64,000 bases of DNA from Mycoplasmopsis pulmonis (GTDB lineage Bacteria > Bacillota_I > Bacilli_A > Mycoplasmatales > Metamycoplasmataceae), in NCBI RefSeq assembly GCF_900660575.1, contig NZ_LR215008.1:868001-932000 (forward strand), in the 5' to 3' direction. The position numbers were made by a program, and so were the translations under genes. Below the pieces are notes generated by a model. It searched no databases, was not told the origin of the DNA, and saw nothing but the letters and a program-made list of their open reading frames with translations. Shown in pieces: positions 44,591 through 55,988 of this stretch (position 1 is the first letter of the stretch; the number at the start of each line of letters is the position of its first letter).

Positions 44591-45364
44591 ATGCATGTTC
44601 ATAACACTTTAGATAAACTAAAAAATTTCTCTAATCAGAATATAAATTTAGTACATAAAACAATTGCAAATTTTTTGATTAATAATTTGTTTCAAATAAC
44701 CAAACTTAAAATCAAAGATGTAGCTTTAGGTTCTAATTGTTCTCAATCTTCAGTTATTAATTTTGTTAAAAAAATGAAGTGCAATTCTTTTAAAGAAATG
44801 CTTTTTAAAATTGACTATGATTATTCATTTGTGACAATTAAAAAAGAAGATTTTCAAGATGAAAAAACTCAAATAGTAAAGTGAAAAAATTACAATAATT
44901 TAATTGCTGAAAATATTGATTTTATTTACAAAAATTACTATTTAGAAATTATTAAAATTGTTGGACTTTTAAAAAGAAAAAATAAAATTTTTCTTTTTGG
45001 AAAAGGCTCTAACATTGAGCTTCTTTCTATCTTTGGTCAATACTTAAATAAAAAAGAATTTATTAGCATTTATTCCTATGATATTGACATCCAAGAAAAA
45101 TACATTGACTTAGTAGATCAAGAGAGTTTTTGCTTTTTCTTTAGCTTTAGTGGAAATACCAAAAAGATAGTAGAATTTGCCAATAAGGCAAAAGAGAAAA
45201 AAGCTTTTATTATTCACTTTAGTGCTAATCCAAATTCAGAGATAATCAAAGTTTGTAATATTTTTTTATTAGTCAAAAATAATGAAGATGTTTTATATGA
45301 TCACACCAATGCAAGAATAAGTTTTCTTTACATTATTATGAACATCATTAACTTACTAAAATAG
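44591..45364 (+). CDS. RpiR-family transcription regulator (HTH + SIS)
   Basis: 257 residues. N-terminal HTH of the RpiR type: HKTIANFLINN then KIKDVALGSNCSQSSVINFVKKM at about 22-62 (i-k-d-l-A-x-x-x-x-v-S-x-s-s-v-x-r-f). The C-terminal SIS sugar-phosphate-binding domain is at about 105-230, with KIFLFGKGSN, FFSFSGNTKKIVEFANKAKEK and FIIHFSANPNSE. It would sense a sugar phosphate, here most likely mannitol-1-phosphate or fructose-6-phosphate, and control the divergent mtlA-mtlD. Starts with ATG 44591 and appears leaderless. Confidence 0.85.
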
Positions 45365-45780
45365 ATTGGAGTTTTACCTCCACTTTAATCTTATTTTTAA
45401 AAAAATTCAAAAAATCAAAGCATGTTTTTTTACACAAAAAATAAAAAAATTCACATGTCTAAACATGTCAAATCTATCTATGTTTTAATAAAAAAATAAT
45501 GATAATTTTTTACATGAAAAAAGCTTATTTATTTTTAAAAATACATGTTTTTTAAAGTCATAATTTTTTGATGATTTTGCAGCCAAATTAACTTTTAATT
45601 ACTTTTAAAAAAGTTATTTTGATATGCAAAAATTAAATGAATATTTATTTAAAAAAACTAAAAAAACAAGAGCAAAAAATAGAAGTTTTTTGCATAAAAA
45701 AACAAGTGTGTTTTTTTGAATTTTAAAAACACACTTGTTTAAAAGTAAAGATTATTTTTTGGATTTTTTGAGCAAATTAA
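45365..45780. other. Gene-free region between converging genes
   Basis: About 416 bases, very AT-rich, no supported gene. After rpiR there is a weak TGGAG...CTCCA hairpin (about 45366-45384). ACATGT palindromes occur close together at about 45453-45469, with further CATG sites nearby; meaning unknown. The strong terminator at 45700-45740 ends transcription from both sides. Confidence 0.5.
45700..45740. terminator. Strong bidirectional terminator
   Basis: Perfect 16-base inverted repeat, AAACAAGTGTGTTTTT (45700-45715) and AAAAACACACTTGTTT (45725-45740), 9-base loop. Lies between the convergent rpiR and DUF3137 genes. Confidence 0.82.
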
Positions 45781-47510
45781 CTATTTTAAAACTCTATATA
45801 AAAATCCATCAATTACATGTACTTTTTTATCCTTTGAATTAGCTATGGGATTTTTTATTTGGTCAATTCAATTAAGTAATTTAATATCTTGGCTATCTTT
45901 TAAATCATCTGAATTAGCAAGTATTTCAACTATGCTTTTTTTAGATACTGGAATATATTCAACTCATTTAACTGGAACACTATAAAATCTTCCATTAGCA
46001 GCTAATACAGAAACATAATCAACTCTATTAACAGTTTTATAACCATAAGCCATTACTTCAAAACTATCAATGTATTCATTTTCACTAGATATATATTTTG
46101 TTTTTAAAATGTTTTGAGTTGATGAGTGTTCATGTTTTAAAAGTTTAACTTCCATTCCATTTGCAAGTGATTCATGTTCATATCATGAATAATTTGCATC
46201 ATAATTATTTTCATAGATGTAATCTTGAGTTTTAAATTGAGCATATAAAGGTATTGATAATAAAGGAGCAAAAGAAAAATAAAGATGCTTAAAGTAATCA
46301 TTGTTTTTATTAATAAAATCTGATTTTATTTTTTCAAAACTATAGTGAAAATAATTGTCTTTTCTATGGTCAATATTTAAATCTTCCATGTGAGAAGCTT
46401 TTATTTTGTTGATCATTTTATTTTTAGAAAAATAAAAATCATCTCCATAACCTACTTTGTTATCCAAAATAAGCTCTTGCATTTGTCTTTGTGCAAGTGG
46501 AGTAAAAAGCATTCTATATTCTTTTTCATTGTCTCTATTTAAAGCATTAAATAAAACCTCAAAATCATTGTTGCCAAGGAAGTAAATCCACTATTTTCTT
46601 TTTCCAATTTTGATAAATTTTTAGTTGATGATTTAATGATTTTTTCAACTTGCCATTGGTTTTTTAAATGCATGTTTGAGGCATATCTTGAAAATGATAA
46701 ATTAGGAGCTGCTTCACTAGCAAATATAAGAGTTTTGTCACTTTTATAAAATGGACAAGGTTTTTTTAAAGTTGCTACTAAAGTTTGGGTGTGTGTAGTG
46801 TTATCTTTTGTTCTATATCTAATTGTTTTTGTTCCTTTATAAACCTTTGTTCCTAATTCATGATTTAATTCTTGAACAATAAAAAAGGGATTGCCTAATA
46901 TCTCTCCTGAATATACTTTTTGAATTGATGTGTTATTGTCATAATTTTGACTTTGGAAGTTATATTTATTAACTAAAAGAGACATTTTTTTGTTTGAAAA
47001 ATAATCATCAAAATGCACAATTTCAAAAGTTTTTGAAAATAATTGATTAGCCATTTTAGGTTCAAGAAGTTTACTCAAAGGTGCCATCTTTTTTATTAGT
47101 TCATTTTCTTTTTTTTCTACTGCTTTTTGGAAGTTTAAAATTTGTGATTTAAGTTGGTTAATTTTAAAATTAACAAAGATAATAATACCTAGTGAAATTA
47201 AAATAATAGAAACTGAAATTGCAATTACTGCTACAGTTGTATATACAAGAAGAATTACCAAAGAAATAAAAGGAATAACAAGAAGAAAAAACACTAAAAA
47301 TTTATAAGATTTTACAGAACTTTCATAACTAGCTAATTTTTCTTTTTCTTCTAGTAAAAGTTTATTTTCTTGAATGTTTTCTTCAATATTAATATTAGAG
47401 TCTTTAACTAATTTATCAAAAAGATCTACTACATTTTTATTGTGTTTTTCTTTATAAACACTATTATATTTTTGCACTAAATCACTTAGTTCAATTTCTT
47501 GTGATCTCAA
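45781..47510 (-). pseudogene. DUF3137-like membrane protein gene with one internal frameshift
   Basis: The first part (47510 to about 46577) reads 310 or so residues: a coiled-coil-like start (1-65), two hydrophobic segments (70-115), another coiled coil and a soluble domain with IVQELNHELGTKVYKGTK. It then runs into a stop at 46539. In the next frame the text continues without a break from GNNDFEVLFNALNRDNEKEYRM (about 46575) through LFTPLAQRQMQELI to TAG at 45781. FEVxxxN...EYRMLFTPLAQRQM is the DUF3137 block (FeVyxxdqxeAryllTPxfxerl), so the two frames are one gene. A lost G in TTGGCAAC near 46577 would explain it. Starts at TTG 47510 with AGAGAGAATATAAAC upstream. Could be a sequencing error. 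Usual partner LemA lies upstream. Confidence 0.72.
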
Positions 47511-47638
47511 GTTTATATTCTCTCTTTCTATTTTTTGCTTTTTTATATTTTATTCATTATATAAAAGTTTTTTTAAAATCTATTTTAACTTTGTTTTTTA
47601 CAAGCTTAATTTTAGTTTTATAAAAAGCTAAAATTACA

Positions 47639-47676
47639 AAAAAATCCAGCTCTTTCTAAGTTGGATTTTGATTTTT
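47639..47676 (-). terminator. Terminator of lemA
   Basis: AAAATCCA/TGGATTTT stem around a 14-base loop with A run to the left (T run on the minus strand) and T run to the right. Lies just downstream of the lemA stop, so DUF3137 likely has its own promoter. Confidence 0.6.
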
Positions 47677-47679
47677 TAA

Positions 47680-48354
47680 TTAAAAGAAATGTAGCTTTTC
47701 TTTTACTTCTTTTGAAGCCATAAATGGAATTCTAGTTGTATAGCCATATTTTGCAGCAACAATTTTTTTAGTAGGTCATTCAAAAATCATTGCATTCCAT
47801 CTAAAAACAACATCATTGTAAAGTTCTCTAGCAGCCGTTACTTCTTTTTGTAAATAACTATTTTGTTGCATAGCATCTCTTAGTGTATTTTGAGCTTTTA
47901 ACTCAGGGTAGGCTTCAAAGGCTAAGTTGATTTGTCTACCAAAGTTATTTAAATTTGATTGAAGCTCATCTGTTGAAAAATTATTTGAAACAATGGCCTT
48001 GTTAGCTCCACTTCTATATAGGCTAACTTTTTCCATAACTTCTTTGTCTAAATTAATTGATTTTTCAACAATTCTAGCTGCATTTTCCAGGATGTGAAAG
48101 CGTTGTTCTTGGTAGTTATCAATTTGTGAAGCATGATGTTGAATTTTTTGTTGAACTTGGTCTAGTTCTTTTTTGGCATTGATTTTCATAAATAAAAAAA
48201 CTAGTCCAGGAATAATAAAAAGAGACCATAAAATAATTTCAAAAACAAGAGATCCTCTACCAACTTCTACAGCTAGTTTTTTGTCAATAACATGAACTGC
48301 TCTTCCTTGGTCATTTTTGTGTTCTAGATCTAACTCTGATAGTTCATTTGCCAT
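47680..48354 (-). CDS. lemA: LemA family membrane protein
   Basis: 224 residues. One membrane helix near residues 35-56 (LVFEIILWSLFIIPGLVFLF) followed by the long LemA helical bundle: EAYPELKAQNTLRDAMQQ near residues 145-165 and EVTAARELYNDVVFRWNAMI near 170-190 are the family's best-conserved blocks (FexYPxLka...ei...R..YN..v..yN). The N-terminus is longer than usual. Function unknown; in many mollicutes it pairs with a DUF3137 protein as here. Start ATG 48354 with GAAAGGAATAT upstream. Last codons use TGA as Trp (FEWPTKK). Confidence 0.85.
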
Positions 48355-48498
48355 ATATTCCTTTCTAAAATTAATAGTTTTATCTTCTTGGGTGTTGATG
48401 TAAATTTAATACATATTTAAGATTATATTTTAATAAAAAGTTTTCTTGTTAAATAAAAGTTTTCTTTGATTTAAAAAAAATAAAAAAGCTAATAAAAA

Positions 48499-48516
48499 AC
48501 AAGCACAAAGGCTTGT
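48499..48516 (-). terminator. Terminator of ldh
   Basis: ACAAGC/GCTTGT stem with a 6-base loop 33 bases after the ldh stop; on the minus strand it is followed by a T-rich run (AATAAAAA on the plus strand). Short stem, so moderate support. Confidence 0.5.
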
Positions 48517-48548
48517 AAAAAATAATTAGGTATTTTTTTAATTTAAGA

Positions 48549-49496
48549 TTAGAAACTAATTTCTTTTTGAACGTCGTCTCAGTGTTTTTTAAGGTTAATA
48601 GCTGATTCATCAAAAGCTTTTTGTTCAGCTGGAGAAAGGTCGTAGTTTTTAACTTCTTCTCATCCATTTTCTCCTAAAATAGCTGGGCGAGAAATGTAAA
48701 TTCCTCCACCAGGTTTTGACTCATCTAAGTAAATTCCAATTGGGAAAATTCTTCTTTGGTTATATAGAACTGACTCAGCCATTTCAGCAACTGATGCACC
48801 AATACCAAAGTATGTAGATCTTTTTCTGTTGATGATTTCATAAGCTTCTTTATATGTTTTTTCTGAAATCCATTTTAGATCATCTTCAGTTAGAGCTTTT
48901 GATTTTAAGAAATCATCAAGTCTTGAAAATCCAATTTGCATTCTTGAGAAAACAACAACTGATTTGTCACCGTGTTCACCAATAACAAATCCATGAACTG
49001 AGTTTGTAGGAACTCCTGTTTTTTCTGATAAGAATTTTCTAAATCTTGAAGTATCTAGGAATGTTCCTGATGACATAACTTTTTCTTTAGGGAAGTTTGT
49101 AACTTTTTGGAATACAGTAGCTAGAATGTCAACTGGGTTTGAAGTAACAATTGTAAATCCATTGAATCCACTTTTTTTAATTTCAAGTGCAATGTCTTTC
49201 ATAATTTTTGAATTGTCAGCAATCATTTCAAGTCTAGTTTCACCTTGTTTTTGTGGTCTACCAGCTGCAACAATTAATAAATCTGCGCCTTTAGCATCTG
49301 CATATGTTCCAGTTCTAATTTTAGATCCTGTTGTTGAGTTTAGAGCAATGGCATCACTCATATCCATAGCATGTCCTTTGGCAAACTCTGTGTTAATGTC
49401 AATTAAAACATACTCAGCGTCAATTCCTTTGGTAATCATTGTGTAAACTACTGTTACACCAACGTTTCCTGTACCAATTAAAACAACTTTTTTCAT
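48549..49496 (-). CDS. ldh: L-lactate dehydrogenase
   Basis: 315 residues. Reduces pyruvate to lactate and regenerates NAD, the main fermentative end step here. NAD-binding LIGTGNVGVTVV at residues 6-17, substrate Arg in RPQKQGETRL near 95, and the active-site His in IGEHGDKSVV near 173. Length typical. Start ATG 49496 has a strong AAGGAGAAAC ribosome-binding site. The last part contains TGA as Trp twice. Monocistronic: TATAAT promoter at 49570-49575 and terminator at 48499. Confidence 0.95.
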
Positions 49497-49569
49497 GTTT
49501 CTCCTTAAATAAAATATTTAAATAATAGTCATTTTGTATGATAGTTTTTTGAAAAAAACATCATAGCTC

Positions 49570-49575
49570 AATTAT
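49570..49575 (-). promoter_or_regulatory. ldh promoter, -10 box
   Basis: Exact TATAAT on the minus strand about 75 bases before the ldh start; no recognisable -35, as is common in mycoplasmas. Confidence 0.5.
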
Positions 49576-49630
49576 ATATCCAAACATTTAGCTTTCTTAT
49601 TAAATGGCCATCTAAATGGGCAAAATATGA

Positions 49631-49668
49631 AAAAAAAAGCCATATTTTTTATATTTTGGCTTTTTTTT
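49631..49668. terminator. Terminator after pdhD
   Basis: Perfect inverted repeat AAAAAAAAGCCA (49631-49642) and TGGCTTTTTTTT (49657-49668), 14-base loop. Ends the pdhC-pdhD transcript and separates it from ldh. Confidence 0.8.
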
Positions 49669-49687
49669 ATTTTTTTAAATAAATTTA

Positions 49688-51571
49688 TTATTTTTTGTGT
49701 TTTTCAATATTTAACTTTGGAGAAAGAGCTCTAGCTGCTTCTCAAACAATTTCACCATATGTAGGGTGTGGGTGAATTGTAGCTGCAATTTCAAAAACAG
49801 AAATTTCATTATCCATTGCTAAAACAATTTCAGCTATGTAATCAGTTGAGTTTTTACCTATAATGTGACAACCAAGAATTCTTCCGTATTTTTTATCAAC
49901 AACTAGTTGAACAAATCCATTACCTTCACTTGAAGCAAGAGCTTTTCCTAGAGTTGAAAAGCTATATTTTGAAGTTACAACATCATAACCTGCTTCTTTA
50001 GCTTGTTGTTCTGTTAGACCAACAAAGGCAATTTCTGGTTTTGTATAAATACATCCAGGAATTTCTTGTTTTGGATAAACTTCTTCTTCACCAACAATGC
50101 TCTCAACTACTCTAATAGCATGTCTATAAGCCACATGAGCTAACATGTTTTTCCCAGTAACATCACCGATGGCATAAACATTTTCAACGTTTGTCATTAA
50201 TTTATCATCAACGATAATTTCGTTTCTTTGACCAATTTCAATTCCAACTTCACCAGCATTTAAAGGTGTTGGTATTCTACCAACGGCTGCTAGGATTTTG
50301 TCAAATTTCATTGATTCTTCTTTACCACCTACTTCAAAAAATAGTTGATTTTTTTCAATTTTTGTTGTTGAAGCATTAAATTTAAATTCAACTCCGTATT
50401 TTTTAAGGTGATTTGTAAGTTCGGTTTTAATCTCTTTTGCAAGAGGAGCATTAGCTAAAATTGCATCTGTGTTTTGAATAATAGTAACTTTAGTTCCTGC
50501 CATAGCAAAAACTTCAGCAAATTCAACTCCGATAACTCCAGCTCCAATAATTCCTAGAGTTTCAGGTAGATGTGAATCTAAATTAATTAACTTGTCACTT
50601 GAAAGAACAACTTCATCTTTATAAGCTTGTTCAAAACCAGGAAGATTTAGTTTTCTATCAAGAGAACCAGTAGCTATAATAATGTTTTTTCCGCGGTATA
50701 CTTTTCCATTAACTTCTAGTTCATGAGAACCAACAAATTTAGCCTCTCCTTCAATAGAAGTTGCTTTAGCAGCTTTCATTAAGAATTTAACACCACCAAC
50801 AATTTTGTCAACAACGCTTTTTTTGTTTTTCTGAATGTTAATTCATGTTTTTTGTCTATCAATTTTTAGTGCTTTAAAATCGGCTACAATTCCATTGTGT
50901 TCATGTGAGTGTTCTAAATTGTAAAGCTCTTCAGTTGCATGTAGAAGTGCTTTAGTTGGAATACATCCAACATTAAGACAAACTCCACCTCAATATTGTT
51001 TTTCAATAATTAAAGTTTTTAGCCCATATTTACCAGCTTCTTCAGCTGCTAAATATCCACCAGGACCAGCTCCAATTACAATTACATCATATTCAGCCTC
51101 AACAGCACCTGTATAAGCTTTTCCAGCTACTTTTCCAGCTACACTTGGAGCAGCAACAGCTGCTGGTGCAGGAGCTGCAACAGGAGCAGGAGCAGGACTA
51201 GGAGCTGCCGCTGCAGCTGAGCCTCCTGGTTTTCTTCTTCTAGATCCAAATAAATCACCAGCTGAAGATTTGTGCTCTTCAGCGGCTGGTTTAGCTTCAG
51301 CGGCAGCTGGTTCAGGAGAGTCACTTGCAGGTCCTGAACCATCATCGATTCAGAAAATTTCTTCACCAACATGGACAGTTCCACCTAGTTCAAATAAAAT
51401 TTTGTTAATAACTCCACCTGTAGGAGAAGGAATGTCACTTGTAATTTTATCTGTTTCAACAGAAAAAAGAGAGTCTCCTTCTTTAACTGTATCACCAAGT
51501 TTTACGTAAATTTCAGCTACTTTTCCTTCGTGAAGTCCTTCACCGATATCAGCGAATTTAAATTTATACAT
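49688..51571 (-). CDS. pdhD: Dihydrolipoyl dehydrogenase (E3) with N-terminal lipoyl domain
   Basis: 627 residues. Re-oxidises dihydrolipoamide with FAD and NAD in the pyruvate dehydrogenase complex. Residues 1-78 are a lipoyl domain with the modified lysine in [10 protein letters not shown] (Lys42). A long Ala/Pro linker (about 80-150) follows, then the flavoprotein: FAD motif [15 protein letters not shown], redox-active disulfide [14 protein letters not shown] near 190-203, NAD motif [17 protein letters not shown] motif 2 [10 protein letters not shown] and the catalytic His in [11 protein letters not shown]. Start ATG 51571 follows TAGGAG inside the end of pdhC (gap 2 bases). The lipoyl domain on E3 is notable because the E2 next to it has none. 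Confidence 0.95.
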
Positions 51572-51573
51572 AA

Positions 51574-52521
51574 TTAAAATACTCCTAAAATTTCAGGTTG
51601 TTCAAGTAGAGATTTAACTTTTGAGATAAATTTACCCATTGTAGCTCCGTCAATTCATCTATGGTCAGCTGCTATAGTAATTCACATTACTTTTCCAGGA
51701 ACTGCAGCTCCATTTTTTCAGTAAACTTTATCAACAATTGCTCCAACTCCTGCAATGGCAAGTTCTGGATAGTTAATAACTGGAGTTCCAAATAATGATC
51801 CAACTGAACCATAGTTAGTAATTGTAAAAGTAGCCCCTGACATATCAGCTGGTTTAATAGTTTTTGTTCTAGCAAGATTTGCTAGTCTAATTATTTCTTG
51901 AGAAAACTCAACTAAATTTAAGCTTTGTGCATTTTTAATAACAGGAACCATTAAACCATGATCTGTATCAACTGCCACACCCAAATTAACTGTGTCAGGA
52001 TAGACAAGCTCTTCAGTTTTTTCATCATATTTAGCACCAAAGATTTGGAAATCTTTTATAGCAATAGCAATAGCTTTTAAGATAAAAGGTAAAAATGTTA
52101 ATTTAATACCTGTTAGGTCTTTAACTTTTTCAACTACACTTTTTCTTAAATCTCATAATTTAGTCATATCTATTTCATGAACTAAGCTAACGTAGGCAAC
52201 ATTGTCTTGAGAGTTTTTCATAGCTCTAGCAATAGCTTTTCTAATGGTAGTAACTTTTTCTCTTCTAGCCTCTAGTTTTGCAACTTCTTTAGAAGGACTC
52301 ACTGGTGCAGCAGCTGCCGCCGGAGCAGCTGCAGGAGCTGCACTAGTGGCAGCTGGAGCTGGAGCTGGCTCAGCTGCTTTAGGTGCATTTTGTTGTTCAG
52401 CAATAAATTTTAGAACATCAGATTCTAAAATTTTTCCATCATGACCACTACCTTTAATTAAAGATATGTCAACTTGTTTTTCTTTTGCTAGTCTTCTAGC
52501 AATTGGAGAAATTAGTGCCAT
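51574..52521 (-). CDS. pdhC: Dihydrolipoamide acetyltransferase (E2) lacking a lipoyl domain
   Basis: 315 residues. Transfers acetyl from lipoamide to CoA and forms the core of the complex. It begins at once with the E1/E3-binding domain (SPIARRLAKEKQVDISLIKG, residues 5-24, and GSGHDGKILESDVLKF), then an Ala/Pro linker (about 48-75) and the catalytic domain with the trimer-active-site motif ADHRWIDGA near residue 286-294 and ITNYGSVGSLFGTPVINYPE. No lipoyl domain exists before the start: ATG 52521 has GGAAGAGAAAT upstream and non-coding DNA beyond. The lipoyl arm is supplied by pdhD. Separate transcript from pdhAB. Confidence 0.93.
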
Positions 52522-52634
52522 TTCTCTTCCTTTCTTATTTTTGTTTTAATTAAAAGAATTAATTTATGAATTTTAACTTAATGTAAAAAGCGTTAACATT
52601 TTAACACTTTATTAAAAGTTTAGTTTATAAAAAT

Positions 52635-52672
52635 AAAAAAGTGGAAAATTTTTTACAACTTTCTACTTTTTT
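52635..52672 (-). terminator. Terminator of pdhA-pdhB
   Basis: AAAAAAGTGGAAA (52635-52647) pairs with TTTCTACTTTTTT (52660-52672) with one G-T wobble. Lies between pdhB and pdhC, so the four pdh genes form two transcription units. Confidence 0.7.
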
Positions 52673-52705
52673 ATCTAAATTCTATTATTTAGTTAATTGA
52701 AACAA

Positions 52706-53703
52706 TTACTCTTCTCGTTCCATTACTTTTTTAATTGCATCTGCAATTCTTTCAGGACTTAGAGCGTGGTATTGTTCACCTTTTGCTAAAGGAACTGTAA
52801 TGTCTCAACCTGTAAGTCTTGCAAGAGGAGTTTTAATGTAGTCTCCTGCTTCTTCTGAAACTCTAGCCATAATTTCAGCTGACACTGAAAATGATCTAAC
52901 AGCTTCATGAACAACTAGCAATCTACCAGTTTTTTTGAAAGATTCAATAATTGTCTCTGAATCAAGAGGTGAAATAGTTCTTAAGTCAATCAATTCAATG
53001 CTGTATTCTTTACCTTCTTCATCTAGTAAGTCCATAGCTTTGATTGTATCGTGAACTTGTGCACCGTAAGTTACAAGAGTAAGATCATCTCCTTCATAAA
53101 TTACGTTTGCTTTACCAATTTCAACTGTATATCTTCCAGCTGGAATTTCTTGTTTAAATGATCTATAAATTCTTTTGTGTTCTAAGAAAACAACTGGATC
53201 TGGATCTTCAATAGCTGCAATCATTAATCCTTTTGTGTCATATGGATTAGATGGCATAACAACTTTTAATCCTGGTATGTGAGAATATAGAGCTTCGATT
53301 GCCTCAGAGTGGTGTTCTAGAGCTCTAACTTGACCTCCCATAGGCATTCTTAATACCATAGGTACTGAGAATCTTCCTCTTGATCTATTTCTATATCTAG
53401 CAGCATGTACCATTAATTGTTGGAAAGCTGGATATGAAAATCCTTGGAATTGAATTTCAACGATTGGTTTTAGTCCATAAATAGCAGCACCAACCCCAAC
53501 ACCTGTTTGACTAGCTTCGGCAATAGGAGAGTCTCAAACTCTTTCTTCACCATATTTTTTTTGAAGTCCGGCAGTAGCTCTAAAAACCCCACCTTCAAAT
53601 CCTGCATCTTGACCATAAAGAACAATAGTTTTATCTTCTTCCATCTTTACGTCAATAGCGTTAGTTAAAGCTTCAATGTTATTTAAAGTTAATTTGTCAG
53701 ACA

Positions 53704-53704
<1 letters not shown>
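52706..53704 (-). CDS. pdhB: Pyruvate dehydrogenase E1 component, beta subunit
   Basis: 332 residues. Beta half of the thiamine-diphosphate E1 heterotetramer. Family blocks: YGQDAGFEGGVFRATAGL near residues 29-46, DSPIAEASQTGVGVGAA, EIQFQGFSYPAFQQL, EALYSHIPGLKVVMPSNPYD and VVHEAVRSFSVSAEI. Start ATG 53704 overlaps the pdhA stop (TAATG) and has AAAAGGAGGTAAATA upstream, a very strong ribosome-binding site. One TGA near the C-terminus is Trp. Confidence 0.95.
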
Positions 53705-54810
<1,106 letters not shown>

Positions 54811-54873
54811 ATTTTCCTTTCGTATAAATATATTTAAATTTAATTAAATTAAATAATTAAATTGGCCAAAATT

Positions 54874-54923
54874 AAATTGTTTGTCCGCTATGTATCGAAT
54901 AAACAATTTACCTTTTTATTATA
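54874..54923 (-). promoter_or_regulatory. pdhA promoter and leader hairpin
   Basis: TATAAT on the minus strand at 54923-54918. Directly downstream in the leader, AAATTGTTT (54901-54909 as AAACAATTT on plus) pairs with its complement at 54874-54882 around an 18-base loop containing CGATACATAGCGGAC. The hairpin starts about 9 bases after the -10, so it sits at the very 5' end of the mRNA; role in stability or control is inference. Confidence 0.45.
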
Positions 54924-55061
54924 AGGGAATTTAATAATTTGCTATTGTAAAAATGGCCAAATACACAAGGCTTGCAAATTTTTGCCACATTTTAAAAAAG
55001 TTTTTAAAATTTTCAAGTTTAAGGTTAAAATTAATATTTTCTTATCAAAAAAATAAAACAA

Positions 55062-55082
55062 AAGCTAGCCAAAAGCTAGCTT
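55062..55082. terminator. Terminator after degV
   Basis: AAGCTAGC (55062-55069) and GCTAGCTT (55075-55082) around a 5-base loop, T run on both sides. Placed 7 bases after the degV stop. Confidence 0.7.
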
Positions 55083-55088
55083 ATTTTT

Positions 55089-55937
55089 TTAATATTTTGG
55101 TACAACACTAATTGATATTGAATCAGGTCCTGTGTGAGCAATAATGACCGTTGAGGCTAAAACAATACTTGAAAATTCAAGTCCCTTTTGTTTGAAAAAT
55201 TCAACTGCACCATCAACCATTTCTTTGCTTGGTCCATGAACTAGTTTTAGGTTGTAATTTTTGAAGTTATTTTCTCCTCCAATAAATTCAGCTAATTTGT
55301 TATAAATTTTTTCTAAAGAGCTTTTAAAAGTTCTTTTAAGTCCAGCTATTGAATTGTTTGTATAAGACTGGATAATTGGAAAAAGTTTAAGCTTTGTTAA
55401 AATGAATTTTTTTACTCCTGAAATTCTTCCACCCTTAACTAGGTAATCTAAGGTTTTTAATGAAAGAAATGTAATTGTTTTGGTGTTAATCTCTTCTAGT
55501 CAAGTGATAATTTCTTTAATTGATTTATTTTCTTGTTCATACATTTTTTTAGCTTGTAGTCCAATTTCAACAATAGTATTTGCAACAAAGTGATTATCAA
55601 AAATATGTACATTTTTATGCTTTTGTGCATAAACATTTATAACCGAAATAGTTCCGCTTAAAAATGATGCAATAGGTAGAACCAAAACATCATTGTATTT
55701 TTGTGAAGATTCGTTAACTGCTTTTTCAATTGTTGAAGATATAGGAAGCGATGTTTTTATATCACTAGCTTGAATTATTTTGTCAAATAGTTTTTGTCTG
55801 TCATTTGAAGGGTTGTCTTCATAACTTGTTCCATCTAAAATAAGTTGCAAAGGAAGAAAATAAAAATCTTCTAATTTTTTAAATTCATCTTCAGTAATTG
55901 AAGTAAATGAATCAATAATAATACCTAGTTTTTTCAT
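55089..55937 (-). CDS. DegV family fatty-acid-binding protein
   Basis: 282 residues. DegV/FakB proteins bind a fatty acid in a buried pocket and, with FakA kinase, present it for phosphorylation and phospholipid synthesis; central for mycoplasmas that take up host fatty acids. Signature start [15 protein letters not shown] (IxDSxxD/T) at residues 4-18, then TSLPISST near 62, [11 protein letters not shown] near 86-96 (SxxLSGT, the lipid head-group site), FDNHFVANT and GGRIS near 170. No FakA gene is in the window. Start ATG 55937. Lies 51 bases after the EAL-like gene of the asnS operon and could be read with it. Confidence 0.88.
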
Positions 55938-55988
55938 AAGTTCTATTATACTTGTCTTTAATTTTTCTTTTGATAAAAATTCAAAAGT

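Noticed and set aside
45624-45780. Open frame starting MQKLNEYLFKK
   Set aside because: It passes through the perfect 16-base terminator stem and has no ribosome-binding site.
48449-48667. 72-codon minus-strand frame at the ldh 3' end
   Set aside because: Overlaps the end of ldh in another frame and the ldh terminator; ldh homology covers this region.
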